Positions 53,353-62,492 of a stretch of 64,000 nucleotides of DNA are shown one piece after another. Position numbers and translations under genes: made by a program. The stretch is from Deltaproteobacteria bacterium (lineage in GTDB: Bacteria; Desulfobacterota; Syntrophobacteria; Syntrophobacterales; Syntrophobacteraceae): positions 62,001-126,000 of the forward strand of contig JAJXYD010000033.1 of assembly GCA_021780695.1 (NCBI GenBank). Reading direction: 5' to 3'. Under the pieces are notes generated by a model. That model worked only from the letters and a program-made list of their open reading frames with translations. It was not told the origin of the DNA and did not search any database. Positions within the stretch are counted from its first letter, which is position 1; every line of letters starts with the position of its first letter.

Positions 53353-54210
53353 TCATGCAACAGAGGCAAGGGGTGTATAGATGTCTATCTGAGGCGCCCG
53401 GTCCAGTTCGCCCGCCTTAAAGAGGCAGGAGTAGAAGAGCTCGAGGCCTCTGCGCTCGGGCTCGTTAAAATCGTACTTGAGGCAACGGTAGTATTGCTCG
53501 AACTGGTTTAGCCGCATCAGGCCGCCGGCGGCGGCTACTTCACATATTTTCGAAATATTTGATAGTCCCCATCTTTTCGCGCACAGAAGGGCGGCGATTG
53601 CATCGCGCAGTTGCGCGTTTTTGCCCGCAACCACGTCCCTTCGCAGCACCCAGACGGCAAATACAAAGGGAAGGCCGGTCCATTCGAACCAGGCCGCGCC
53701 AAGATCGAGCACATACGGATACAGGCCGCTTGCGGCAAGCTGGAGCGCTTCGTCGCCTATGGCAAGGCAACCCTCGGGGAGAGCGGCTTCTGAAAAACAT
53801 TGCAGGCACGATCCGGTCTCAAAACGGGGATGAACCCCGTAGCGCAGCCGGCAAAGCACCTTTAGCAGTCCCACCGAAGTTTGTGACTTGGAGCTGGTGA
53901 GCACCTTCTTTCCCGTAAGGTGCTCGACGGGCACGCGGCTTAGAAGCAGTACGCTCTTGACCTCACCCGCGGAGCTGATGGAAAGTTCGGGCGCTATATG
54001 ATAGAGCTCGGCCCTGCGGCCATACTCGATCGAGGAAACCGGACTTATATCCAGACCTCCGTTTGCGCAAAGCGCGTTCAGCCGGCAGGGATCCCCCGCC
54101 ACGATTTCGAAGGGATTGGCTATAACGCCTGCCTCCAACGGGTAATAGATCGGAAGCACGTTTAAAAAATTTATCCTTCCCAGTTTAAGCCTGGAGGATT
54201 GCTCACCCAT
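53353..54210 (-). CDS. mqnA: Chorismate dehydratase MqnA
   Basis: MqnA removes water from chorismate to give 3-[(1-carboxyvinyl)oxy]benzoate, the first step of the futalosine menaquinone pathway. The 285-residue protein has the family's periplasmic-binding-protein fold with LKLGRINFLNVLPIYYPL, DISPVSSIEYGRRA and SKSQTSVGLLKVL. GGAG is placed seven bases before ATG 54210, so this start is chosen over 54216 and an upstream ATG at 54324; it lies 40 bp inside the end of mqnX. It is the last gene of the mqn operon. Confidence 0.93.
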   Translation of the reverse strand: MGEQSSRLKLGRINFLNVLPIYYPLEAGVIANPFEIVAGDPCRLNALCANGGLDISPVSSIEYGRRAELYHIAPELSISSAGEVKSVLLLSRVPVEHLTGKKVLTSSKSQTSVGLLKVLCRLRYGVHPRFETGSCLQCFSEAALPEGCLAIGDEALQLAASGLYPYVLDLGAAWFEWTGLPFVFAVWVLRRDVVAGKNAQLRDAIAALLCAKRWGLSNISKICEVAAAGGLMRLNQFEQYYRCLKYDFNEPERRGLELFYSCLFKAGELDRAPQIDIYTPLASVA

Positions 54211-55418
54211 TTCCATGCTCCTTTTCTTCCTGATTCGATAAGGGCCCGGGCAAGGCTTGCCTTGTCCACACCAGCCCCTACCTGCACTGCAAGCATATTG
54301 GACCGTGCTCCCGGCGCTATGCAACCAAACTCCCCCGCATACCCCAGCGCCCGGGCAGGATTTAGCGTTATCATTTCAAGGACTTTTGCCGGAACAATCC
54401 TTGGATGGTTATCGAGAACATGGCCGGCCTCGGCAAAAAGATTCAGGTCCTCGTTACTGGCGAGGCTGTCGGTAGCAAGACAGCTGGTTAGACCGAGGGA
54501 AAGCGCCCTTTCCATGCGAGGACGGCCGACACCGAGATTTTGGTTGCTTCGCGGACAGAAAACCGCTGTGCAGCTTCGCTTTGCCGCGAGCGCCCAGTCC
54601 GAATCCGTCAGGTGAACCGCGTGCACCAGGAGCGTATTCGAATCGAGTACTCCCAGGCCTTCGAGGTATTCTATCGGGGTTTTCCCGGGAGGCTTCCAGG
54701 CTGGCTCCAGGCGGCCCAACCTTTCGAGCAGTTCGCGGCAAAATCCTGTTCCGGTCTCTAGAAACTCGATTTCCTCGAGATGTTCGCAAACGTGTATCGT
54801 GAAAGGCAGCCCGCGCGCCCGCGCCAAAGCCTTGCACTCGGCGATGATCGGGGCGGAAACCGAATAAACCGAGTGAGGAACCGCGACGGTGCCCCCGATT
54901 GAAACATCGGGGGGCAGCGCAGCCTGGATGGAATCGAGGTTAAAGCCGAGCAGTTCGAGAAAAATACGCCGTTCAAGAGCCTGGAAGCCCGACGTTGCCG
55001 CCGCTCCGCCATTGGTAATGTCTCCGCATAGTCCCGTGCCGTTTCTAAAAGCTTCCAGCTCTCCCAGCCTTAAGCTCTGGGTTGCCGCATTGGGTTCCTT
55101 GGCGGCTCGAAGCTCGAAAAGCAGGGTCAACCACTGGCGAAAACCCGGCTGGGGAAACGGTATCATGCCCTTGAGGGCTGAGAGTTCGAGGTGTGTGTGA
55201 CAATTTACCAGGGCGGGAAAAAGGGCTGCGCTGCCGTGATCGAAGGTGCGCACGCGGGCCGGACACTCTTTTCTGACTTCTTCAAAGGCTCCGGCGGCAA
55301 CAACCCGGCCTCCCACGGTAACAACCCCGCCGTTTTGCACGGGCGGAACGCAAACCTGCACCAGCCACTCCGCTCGGTGCAATTCGGCTTGCCGCGCCCT
55401 TTCCAATGCCCCGCTCAT
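54171..55418 (-). CDS. mqnX: Aminodeoxyfutalosine deaminase MqnX
   Basis: MqnX converts 6-amino-6-deoxyfutalosine to futalosine. The 415-residue amidohydrolase has HTH metal ligands (H74, H76 in LVNCHTHLELSAL), FTIHVCEH, LLVHAVHLTD and the Asp of CLATDSLASNEDLN. Its location in a cluster with mqnE, mqnC and mqnA strongly supports this role over general MTA deaminase activity. The frame is open to 55487, but ATG 55418 overlaps the mqnC stop as ATGA, so that start is chosen. Confidence 0.9.
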   Translation of the reverse strand: MSGALERARQAELHRAEWLVQVCVPPVQNGGVVTVGGRVVAAGAFEEVRKECPARVRTFDHGSAALFPALVNCHTHLELSALKGMIPFPQPGFRQWLTLLFELRAAKEPNAATQSLRLGELEAFRNGTGLCGDITNGGAAATSGFQALERRIFLELLGFNLDSIQAALPPDVSIGGTVAVPHSVYSVSAPIIAECKALARARGLPFTIHVCEHLEEIEFLETGTGFCRELLERLGRLEPAWKPPGKTPIEYLEGLGVLDSNTLLVHAVHLTDSDWALAAKRSCTAVFCPRSNQNLGVGRPRMERALSLGLTSCLATDSLASNEDLNLFAEAGHVLDNHPRIVPAKVLEMITLNPARALGYAGEFGCIAPGARSNMLAVQVGAGVDKASLARALIESGRKGAWKWVSNPPGLNWEG

Positions 55419-56482
55419 GCAGCCGGTCCCACCCCGCCGCCGGCGGCGCAGGCACCAACGAGTTCGTAGGACATCGTTCGCTGCCAAGGCTCAAAGCCGG
55501 CCGATTCGATTATCCTTCGGATTTCTTCGATCGAAAGGCGAAAACTCACACCCGCGGCGGCCACCACGTTTTCCTCGATCATAGTCGAGCCGAAGTCGTT
55601 TGCGCCGAAAAAAAGCGCCAGCTGAGCGACCTTGGGACCCATTGTCACCCAGGAGGCCTGGATATTGTCAAAATTATCGAGCACCAGCCTGGATATCGCC
55701 AGGAGCCGCAGGTAGGATACCGCCGTTTCGGGCTCCCGGCAAATAGCGGTGTTTTGCGGCTGAAAGGTCCAGGGAATAAAGGCCGTAAAGCCTCCGGTGC
55801 GTTCCTGAAGATCGCGCAGTGCGAAAAGGTGCGCGAGCCTGTCTTCAATGGTTTCCTCGTGGCCAAACATCATTGTCGCGGTCGTGCGAAGACCTTGCAG
55901 GTGAGCTTGCTCCATTACGGCCAGCCATTGGGCGGCCGAACACTTTTGGGGAGACACCCGGCTTCTTACCGAATCCACAAGAATTTCGGCCCCGCCTCCC
56001 GGGATGGAATCGAGTCCGGCGGCCTTGAGCCTGGCTATCACCTCGGCTTCGCTGATTCCTTCCAGATGGCTGAAAAAGACGATCTCCGGCGGCGAGAAGG
56101 CATGTATGTGAATCGGATACCTCGCTTTTATAAAACGCAGCATCTCCTCGTAGAAGCAAAGGCGCAAATCGGGGTGGTGGCCGCCCTGCATAAGGATTTG
56201 CGTGCCGCCAAGCGCCAGAGTCTCCTCGATTTTTGCCGAAAGCTCCTCACGGGTAAGAACATAGGATTCACTGTGTCCCGGAGGCCGGAAAAAGGCGCAG
56301 AAACGGCAGCCGCAAACGCATACATTGGAATAATTGATATTGCGGTCAACAACATAGGTGACGATGGGGCGATCGTGCTTTTTTAAGCGAACTTCATGGG
56401 CCATGCGGCCCAGTGTATAGAATTCACCCTTTACATAAAGCTCCCGCGCCTGCTCTAGACTTAACCTGCCGTTTTCAGCCAT
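55415..56482 (-). CDS. mqnC: Cyclic dehypoxanthinylfutalosine synthase MqnC
   Basis: MqnC is a radical SAM enzyme that cyclizes dehypoxanthine futalosine. The 355-residue protein has the cluster motif C55-x3-C59-x2-C62 (with an additional Cys57), ILMQGGHHPDLRL, HAFSPPEIVFFSHLEG and the IPGGGAEILVDSVRSRVSP block shared with MqnE. Position next to mqnE and mqnX confirms it. A 68-bp gap separates it from mqnE. Length is normal. Confidence 0.94.
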   Translation of the reverse strand: MAENGRLSLEQARELYVKGEFYTLGRMAHEVRLKKHDRPIVTYVVDRNINYSNVCVCGCRFCAFFRPPGHSESYVLTREELSAKIEETLALGGTQILMQGGHHPDLRLCFYEEMLRFIKARYPIHIHAFSPPEIVFFSHLEGISEAEVIARLKAAGLDSIPGGGAEILVDSVRSRVSPQKCSAAQWLAVMEQAHLQGLRTTATMMFGHEETIEDRLAHLFALRDLQERTGGFTAFIPWTFQPQNTAICREPETAVSYLRLLAISRLVLDNFDNIQASWVTMGPKVAQLALFFGANDFGSTMIEENVVAAAGVSFRLSIEEIRRIIESAGFEPWQRTMSYELVGACAAGGGVGPAA

Positions 56483-56550
56483 ACCTTAAACAATCTCCCG
56501 GATAAATACACCCCATGGGATAGAAAACACTCAACCCGGCAAAACCAAAA

Positions 56551-57660
56551 CTAACCGCCGGTCACTTTCCTGCCAACCGCTCCAAAGAGACTGTCACGTT
56601 CCACCGGATCGAATCCGGCAGCCCGGATAATCCCCTCGATCTCGCTTCGCGTCATCGCCTGCTGGGACTGCGCTCCGGCCATGTGCCCTATCTTTTCCTC
56701 CACAACCGTACCGTCGAAATCGTCGGCGCCGAAATAAAGAGCGGTCTGGGCGAGCTTTACCGTAAGCATCACCCAGTAGGCTTTGATGTGAGCGAAGTTG
56801 TCGAGCATCAGTCTGCTTACGGCTATCGTTTTGAGGTCGTCGACACCCGTTGTCGGCGCCATTTCCCCAAGAGGGGTATTGGACGGCTGAAACGCAAGGG
56901 GGATAAAGCAGACAAACCCTCCTGTGACGTCTTGAAGCTCGCGAAGCGCGGCCATGTGCTCAACCCTTTCCCGCACGGTCTCGATGTGCCCGTAGAGCAT
57001 CGTGGCGTTGCTCCTTATACCCATTTCATGGGCCTGGCGCACCACCTCGAGCCAACCCCGGCCATCGAGCTTTTCCGGACACAGAAGCTTTCTTACGCGG
57101 TCGCTAAACACCTCGGCTCCGCCGCCGGGAAGCATTCTCACTCCGGCGCCTTTAAGACGTGCCAGAACTTCCCCGACGCTAATCGCCTCTTTTTTGGCAA
57201 AATGGGCGACCTCAACAGCCGTAAACGCCTTGATCATGGCCTGAGGTTGGAGTTCCTTTATCTTGCCGATAAGGTTTTCAAAAAAAACCAGGGGCAAATC
57301 GGGATGACATCCCCCAACCACGTGTACTTCCGTTAAATTATTGCCGCTGGAGCCGACCTTTTCGAGGATTTGCTCCTCTGAGAGCTCAAAGGCGAGCCGA
57401 TCGCCTTTTTTCCTGCTAAAAGCGCAGAAACGGCAGCCATTTACGCATACATTCGAATAATTGATATGCCGGTTTACGACATAATACGCCTTTTGCCCGT
57501 TGATCCTTGTCCTGGCCAGATGGGCAAGCGAACCCACCGCAAGTACGTCCGGACAACCAAAAAGCCTTTCGCCGTCCTCGATCGAAAGCCTTTTGCCCTC
57601 GCTCACCTTGCCGAAGATCTCTCCCAGGCCCAATTTTTTATAATACCCTTGCTCGAACAT
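56551..57660 (-). CDS. mqnE: Aminofutalosine synthase MqnE
   Basis: MqnE is the radical SAM enzyme that joins the MqnA product with SAM-derived 5'-deoxyadenosyl to form 6-amino-6-deoxyfutalosine. The 369-residue protein carries C72-x3-C76-x2-C79 (CVNGCRFC), VHVVGGCHPDLPL, KAFTAVEVAHFAKKE and MLPGGGAEVFSDRVRKLLCPEK. It overlaps the upstream tetR gene by 23 bp and is therefore in the same transcript. MqnB and MqnD, which are also needed, are not in the window. Confidence 0.94.
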   Translation of the reverse strand: MFEQGYYKKLGLGEIFGKVSEGKRLSIEDGERLFGCPDVLAVGSLAHLARTRINGQKAYYVVNRHINYSNVCVNGCRFCAFSRKKGDRLAFELSEEQILEKVGSSGNNLTEVHVVGGCHPDLPLVFFENLIGKIKELQPQAMIKAFTAVEVAHFAKKEAISVGEVLARLKGAGVRMLPGGGAEVFSDRVRKLLCPEKLDGRGWLEVVRQAHEMGIRSNATMLYGHIETVRERVEHMAALRELQDVTGGFVCFIPLAFQPSNTPLGEMAPTTGVDDLKTIAVSRLMLDNFAHIKAYWVMLTVKLAQTALYFGADDFDGTVVEEKIGHMAGAQSQQAMTRSEIEGIIRAAGFDPVERDSLFGAVGRKVTGG

Positions 57661-58330
57661 GCTCTCCTTCTCCGAACTCGGCGGATTTGGGGCCGCCCAT
57701 CCCGTAGCGAAGCAGCTTGATGAATTGATCGACCTTCTTTTCCAGTTCCCCCTCGGGCGCTTTGTAAATACTCGCCCCGGCGTCGAGAAAAGAAACGCAG
57801 TAGGCCTGGAGAAACCTGTCCATAAGCGCGTCGAGCATAAAGACGCTCATCTCTATGTCCGTATCCGCCAGTAGATCCCCTGAAGCAATTCCAGCCTCTA
57901 CTACCGGCCTGAGGTATTCGGCGGAAAAAAGATGCACCTGCTGTAAAAATTCGGCTCGAAGCGGAAAGTCTTCCTGGAAAATCATCTTGAGATAAATGCG
58001 ATACACCCTCGGATGGCGCTCTATAAAACGGATTCCCGCAAGCAGGCTCTCACTTATGCGCCCGAAGAAGTCCTCCTCGCAGGTCTCTTTTTTTACCTGC
58101 CGCAGCGATTGCCGCACCAGCTCAACCGCATAATCGAAGATAACCGTGAAAAGGCCTTCCTTGCTGCCGAAATACTGGAAAATAGACCCCTTGGCAATAC
58201 CCACTCTTTCAACCACCCGGTTGAGGCTTGCCTGCCGGAACCCGTGGCGGGAAAACTCCTCGACCGCGCCATCCAGTATCCTGGACTTCTTCGCCTCATC
58301 GAGCTTTTTAAATGTATCGCGCGCACCCAT
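57638..58330 (-). CDS. TetR-family regulator heading the mqn operon
   Basis: The 230-residue regulator has a typical TetR DNA-binding domain (about 16-62: ILDGAVEEFSRHGFRQASLNRVVERVGIAKGSIFQYFGSKEGLF) and a helical ligand-binding domain with a C-terminal tail. Palindromes on both sides of its promoter suggest autoregulation. Its 3' end overlaps mqnE by 23 bp, so it probably controls mqn genes. The ligand is unknown; by analogy with other family members, a small hydrophobic molecule such as a fatty acyl or quinone compound could bind. Confidence 0.92.
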   Translation of the reverse strand: MGARDTFKKLDEAKKSRILDGAVEEFSRHGFRQASLNRVVERVGIAKGSIFQYFGSKEGLFTVIFDYAVELVRQSLRQVKKETCEEDFFGRISESLLAGIRFIERHPRVYRIYLKMIFQEDFPLRAEFLQQVHLFSAEYLRPVVEAGIASGDLLADTDIEMSVFMLDALMDRFLQAYCVSFLDAGASIYKAPEGELEKKVDQFIKLLRYGMGGPKSAEFGEGEHVRARVL

Positions 58331-58353
58331 GGGAACCTCACATCCTAAACAGA

Positions 58354-58371
58354 AATGACCATGTGGTCATT
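58354..58371. promoter_or_regulatory. Palindromic operator overlapping the -10 of the tetR-mqn promoter
   Basis: AATGACCA, two bases, then TGGTCATT forms a perfect 8-bp palindrome. It overlaps the first three bases of the plus-strand image of the -10 box at 58369-58374 and lies 24 bp from the tetR start codon. TetR-type binding here would block transcription. Confidence 0.65.
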
Positions 58372-58398
58372 ATATGAATCTCCCAAAGGCTTTGTCAA
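58369..58398 (-). promoter_or_regulatory. Sigma-70 promoter of the tetR-mqn operon
   Basis: On the minus strand a perfect TTGACA (plus-strand 58393-58398) is separated by 18 bp from a perfect TATAAT (58369-58374). It points at tetR with a leader of about 35 nt. Palindromes lie across the -10 and just upstream of the -35. Confidence 0.75.
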
Positions 58399-58403
58399 AA
58401 AAA

Positions 58404-58423
58404 AAGTGACCGACCGGTCACTT
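58404..58423. promoter_or_regulatory. Second palindromic operator upstream of the -35
   Basis: AAGTGACCG, two central bases and CGGTCACTT form a near-perfect 20-bp palindrome just upstream of the -35 box. It resembles the first operator (TGACC...GGTCA). Its centre lies 51 bp from the first, about five helical turns, so two TetR dimers could bind the same face of DNA. Confidence 0.65.
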
Positions 58424-58570
58424 GGCGCGCAAAAACCCCGCTTGCAGGTCAAAATCCCGACATTAAAGACTCTAAACCATCCGGTGCCAAGGAGTTGGAC
58501 TGCTTTAGTCAAGGAATCAAGGGGAGGCCGAACGACTATTCTTATAAACGGTAAAAAAGGGGGAAGGAGC

Positions 58571-58816
58571 TTATTCGGAGCGATAAAAAAAGACGTACTC
58601 GCGCGAACACTCTGGGCATCTCATGAGGACTCGACCGGCGGCTTCCCCGAAAACACTTATCCTCGTACCGCAGGAATCGCATCTTCTTCGAAGCAGCATA
58701 CCTCGAAAGCTAACGGCGCCCTCGTGGGCCTTGCCGCCCGCATTTGTCCCAGCTTCGGATGGGGCCGCGGCTGGAATCACTCCCTGTGCGCTTGCCACCG
58801 TATGTGTCCCCTTCAC
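58571..58816 (-). CDS. Small zinc-ribbon-like protein (hypothetical)
   Basis: The 81-residue frame ends in a plausible zinc ribbon: RRRCDSCGTRISVFGEAAGRVLMRCPECSREYVFFYRSE, with CxxC and CxxC separated by about 18 residues. A GTG start at 58816 has AAGGA six bases upstream; a shorter ATG start at 58699 (42 residues) is also possible. The N-terminal half is Ala/Gly-rich and unordered. It lies upstream of tetR on the same strand. Expression is unproven. Confidence 0.5.
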   Translation of the reverse strand: MKGTHTVASAQGVIPAAAPSEAGTNAGGKAHEGAVSFRGMLLRRRCDSCGTRISVFGEAAGRVLMRCPECSREYVFFYRSE

Positions 58817-59256
58817 GACATGTCCTTAACTCTTGATTTATGCCCCAAAAGCAAAAGGAAGTAAAGGGAAAGCTTTTGGGTGCCTTAACGCAATTGCCCT
58901 ATAAATATAGCATTTTTCATGCCACGAATTTAAAAAACAGCCAATCGGGCAATTCAAGTCAGTCATCCTGGAGCAAAGCGGCCGGGTTGGAGCCCGAAGG
59001 GCTCCCAGACATTAACCGGTGGCTGAACCCTCGGGGGGGCAGTTCCGAAGCGGCCCGGTGCGCCCGAGGCAAGCTCGAGGAAAAAGTCGCGGAACTGCGT
59101 CGGGCCGGCCGGTTTTTTTTTCCGGTCACCACCGCTTCATTTGGACTTCATTTCTCAAAACCATCCCAACCCGTGAACAAGAAATCGTGGCAATCATTGT
59201 TCGCCTTCGTTCGGAAGTAACCGAACACCGGGGGGCCTTTGAAAGATTCATTTGGA
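58817..59256. other. Intergenic region with a GC-rich structured tract
   Basis: This 440-bp gap contains a promoter-like TTGGGT (58876) -N18- TATAAA (58900) and, from about 58980 to 59122, GC-rich sequence with several inverted repeats (a GGAGCCC/GGGCTCC hairpin, AGTTCCG/CGGAACT arms) that ends in a ten-base T-run. It could encode a small RNA on the plus strand; I do not recognise any known RNA family. No protein gene is convincing here. Confidence 0.3.
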
Positions 59257-61611
59257 TCATCGCAGATCAAACCTTGAGAAAAGCCAAATCTTTAACCAGT
59301 CGAGGCAGGCAAAATAGACTACCCCTGCCGTTACGGCGACCAGCAGGAGAAAAGGCCTGACCGCGGGCATCAAAATGCCTCCCAGCGTTAGAATCGCGGT
59401 GGTGCCCATGCCGAACACAGAACCGCCGATGAGGAAAAGACTCGGGCGCGAATTCCAGAAATGTCTTCGCTCACGTAAAAAAAAGATAGCCCCCTGTGTG
59501 CTGAAGATCAACGTGGCGAAGGTCAGGGTCTGTAAGGTGCGTATCGGCAGCTTTAACGTATAGTAGCCGTATAGAAATACACCCAGAGAGAACACCAGTT
59601 TGCAAACAGCGAGCACCATGGAGGCGAGCAAGATCCCCCGAGTGTTCCAGTGGTTGGGCCTGCGCGAAAACCCCATCCGGTCCGTCGAGATAGACATGGT
59701 CAGAAAGTCGCTCAAAAACAGGATGAGCACCATGAGCAGCGGCGTCAGAGGGCTTTGTCCCGTAACCAAAAACCCGATGACCAGCAGTGCCATTATCTCG
59801 ATTTTTTTGATCAGCATGCTGAACGTGTAGGTGATTATACGCTGAAAAACGCGTCGGCTCGTTTCGATCGCAGGCACCAGGGTGCTCAACCCCGGGCGAG
59901 TCAGCACCATGGCCGCGGCGCCCTTGGCTACATCGGTCGCATTGGCCACGGCCAGACCGGCTTCGGCCTGGCGAAGCGCCGGGGCATCGTTTACGCCGTC
60001 CCCGCTCATGCCCACTACCGCACCGTGACGCTGGAAGGCGCGCACCAGCTTGATCTTATCTTCTGGAAACACGCCGGCGAAAACGCTGCAGTCCATCATT
60101 TCGTCCCAGGAGCTTCCTTGCAGTTTTTTAGGCGAACACACCGTAGTTGGAATACCCACCTGCTCAGCCACGCTCTGCGCCGTGAGGGCGTTATCGCCCG
60201 TCACCATCACCGTGCGTACGCCTAAGTCGCGGATCTCCTTAACGACGGTCTTGGAATCTTCCCTCACGGCGTCTTCAAAACCCACAAGCCCCAGCAGGCG
60301 AAATTGCCCCTCCGTTGCTGTCGCCACGGCGAGCACCCGTTGGCCTTGCCTGACAATGGCTTCCTCCTCCGGTTGCCAGACGGATTCAGCAACGCCGGTC
60401 AAAGTCGCTACCACGGAGGGTGCTCCCTTGATATAGCGTATCAGCCCGCTTGCACTGCGATAGAGGGTCTCGGAGCGTTTTGTGGCCGGGTCGAAGGGCT
60501 TGAAATCGATCCGCTCCAGCTCTCCATTGTGATAGCCGTGCTCTGCTGCAGCCTTAATGGCAGCCCCATCCACCGGGTCCTGTCCGGCAGGATCGCTGGC
60601 AAGAGCGGCCCCGCGCAAAAGCTCGCTTTCCGAAAAGCCTGGAGCGGCCCAGAGCGAATGCACCGTCGCTTCGTTGCGAGTAAGTGTCCCCGTCTTGTCG
60701 CTGCACAATACCGTCATCGAAGCGATGTCGTGAAGGGCGCTAAGGCGCGTGATGAGCACACCGTGGCGCGAGAGCTCAACGGAGCCAAGCGCGGCGGCAA
60801 AAGAGAAGGTAGCCGGTAAAGCTACCGGAATGGATGCGAGCAGAATGGTGAGAAGCAGGGGCAAAATATGTCCGAGCGTCATTCCGACATGGAAGGCGTA
60901 GCCCGCAACAATGGCCATCATCGCCCCATTGACGGCGAAAAGATTGCGCGCCACACCGGCAATCTCATGTTCCTGTCGGTTGACCGATCCCGCCGTGCGG
61001 ACCAGTTCCGCGGTTTTACCGAAAAAAGTGCGTGCGCCCGTAGCCGTTACTTCGCCGCTGGCTTCGCTGCCGCGCACCATCGATCCCGCGTAGGCGGCCT
61101 TGCCCGTTGGAACCGAGACGCTGGCCGACTCGCCTGTAAGAGCGGATTGATCCACCAGAAGCGAGCCTTCCGTTAGCAGCACGTCAGCCGGCACAATGCT
61201 GCCCTGGCGCATATGGATGATATCTCCGGGCACCAATTCCTCGGCCGGCAGTGTGACCCAGACTCCATCGCGACGCACCCGCGCCTCCACTCTCAGTTGC
61301 TGGCGCAACAGCGACAGGGCCTTCTGCGCTTGACCTTCCTGCAGGAAACTAAGCAGCGCATTGGCAACGAGCAGCCCTCCGATCAGCGCCGCTTCCACAT
61401 GCTCGCCCAGGAAGAGCTGGATAATGATCGTGGCTTCCAGAAGCCAGGGAATGGGCGCCCAGAGATGTCTTATGAGCTGCTTGAAAGGATGTCTTTTTTC
61501 CTCAACGACTGCGTTGGGGCCAAATTGAGCCAGCCGCGCCTGTGCCTCCTCGGTAGTTAGACCACTGGAGATTTTGGCCCCGGTAGTCGAAGTTACAGTC
61601 TGGTCCCCCAT
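59257..61611 (-). CDS. Plasma-membrane type proton-translocating P-type ATPase
   Basis: The 784-residue P3A-like ATPase has the short N-terminus, actuator TGES (DQSALTGESASV), phosphorylation motif SDKTGTLT with Asp305, the KGAPSVV nucleotide site, MVTGDNALTAQSVA and GMSGDGVNDAPALRQAEAG, and ten predicted membrane helices. Its overall pattern is that of H+-ATPases known from plants, fungi, archaea and some bacteria, which pump protons out of the cell. It may serve acid stress or membrane energization. It is followed on the same strand by a HAD gene and a glucan phosphorylase. Confidence 0.9.
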   Translation of the reverse strand: MGDQTVTSTTGAKISSGLTTEEAQARLAQFGPNAVVEEKRHPFKQLIRHLWAPIPWLLEATIIIQLFLGEHVEAALIGGLLVANALLSFLQEGQAQKALSLLRQQLRVEARVRRDGVWVTLPAEELVPGDIIHMRQGSIVPADVLLTEGSLLVDQSALTGESASVSVPTGKAAYAGSMVRGSEASGEVTATGARTFFGKTAELVRTAGSVNRQEHEIAGVARNLFAVNGAMMAIVAGYAFHVGMTLGHILPLLLTILLASIPVALPATFSFAAALGSVELSRHGVLITRLSALHDIASMTVLCSDKTGTLTRNEATVHSLWAAPGFSESELLRGAALASDPAGQDPVDGAAIKAAAEHGYHNGELERIDFKPFDPATKRSETLYRSASGLIRYIKGAPSVVATLTGVAESVWQPEEEAIVRQGQRVLAVATATEGQFRLLGLVGFEDAVREDSKTVVKEIRDLGVRTVMVTGDNALTAQSVAEQVGIPTTVCSPKKLQGSSWDEMMDCSVFAGVFPEDKIKLVRAFQRHGAVVGMSGDGVNDAPALRQAEAGLAVANATDVAKGAAAMVLTRPGLSTLVPAIETSRRVFQRIITYTFSMLIKKIEIMALLVIGFLVTGQSPLTPLLMVLILFLSDFLTMSISTDRMGFSRRPNHWNTRGILLASMVLAVCKLVFSLGVFLYGYYTLKLPIRTLQTLTFATLIFSTQGAIFFLRERRHFWNSRPSLFLIGGSVFGMGTTAILTLGGILMPAVRPFLLLVAVTAGVVYFACLDWLKIWLFSRFDLR

Positions 61612-61626
61612 GTGATTATGCCTTTC

Positions 61627-62382
61627 CTATTCTTTACCCGTGGTTTGTACGTCTGGGAATCCGTTAGGACTGCCCTGGTGGAACCCCGTGTCCTCATGGG
61701 TTAAAAAAGGTGTTTCCCCAATTTTGGTAAAATCCCAATCGATCAGATCGGAGATGCTGTAAACCGTGAGATCGGCCGGTAGATAGGCAGGGCCGGATTG
61801 GGCGTCGAGGGCATGATGACCCTGATGGCACCATAGAGTCGTTAACCGCTTGCCCCAAATCTTTTTCATCTCGCTTAGAATGCGCAGCTTATCGTCTATC
61901 ATGACATAATGGCGCGAAGGGTAGCGCCGCTCGACATCTTCGAGCATCCGCTCCTTGTGGATGTAGATCAGCACGCGCCCCTCGACAGCATCCCATAGTC
62001 CCGACCTTTGAACTTTGCGGGGCTGGAACACCACGTCTCCATCGGAGAGAATCACCGTTTCCCCCCACCGGCGAACATGGGCAAGCACCGCGAGCGCGCC
62101 TGGATACAACCGGTTTGCAAACGGATAATCCACCAGAAAGGAAGACATCCGCAGCAGTCGCGGATCGCACATATCCTCGAGCCGGTAGCGCTGCAAGGCA
62201 CCCAGGTAATCCGCATAGCCAAGCTCGGCGTTGAGCTCCTGCAGGATGGCGAAGTAGCGTCCGCAAGTCTCGGAACCGAATTCGGACTCGAGATGGCTTC
62301 TGAAATCATCGAGCACCCGGTCGTTATTTAGCAGCGTATTGTCCACATCAAACAGGAACACTACTTTGCCCGGCAAGGTCAT
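61627..62382 (-). CDS. HAD-superfamily hydrolase
   Basis: The 251-residue protein has the HAD motifs: FLFDVDNTLLNND with nucleophile Asp12 and Asp14, VILSDGD (motif II Ser/Thr region), and later YVMIDDKLRILSEMKK (motif IV). A small cap domain follows motif I. The substrate is unknown. It begins 15 bp before the proton ATPase gene, so the two are cotranscribed. The C-terminal 40 residues, after IDWDF, are extra compared with typical HADs. Confidence 0.83.
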   Translation of the reverse strand: MTLPGKVVFLFDVDNTLLNNDRVLDDFRSHLESEFGSETCGRYFAILQELNAELGYADYLGALQRYRLEDMCDPRLLRMSSFLVDYPFANRLYPGALAVLAHVRRWGETVILSDGDVVFQPRKVQRSGLWDAVEGRVLIYIHKERMLEDVERRYPSRHYVMIDDKLRILSEMKKIWGKRLTTLWCHQGHHALDAQSGPAYLPADLTVYSISDLIDWDFTKIGETPFLTHEDTGFHQGSPNGFPDVQTTGKE

Positions 62383-62492
62383 TACATTGCCTCCTGGAAC
62401 TTCGAGTTATACCCAAGGCTCCCGCCCCAATCCCGGGACAAGGCCCCGGTTTAGGAACCGAGAACGTCTCCGGTATCTATTTTGCCCCCTCC

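Noticed and set aside
58840..59220. 126-codon plus-strand frame in the tetR/ATPase gap
   Set aside because: No domain, compositionally odd, and it covers the palindrome-rich T-run tract, so I treat the region as non-coding.
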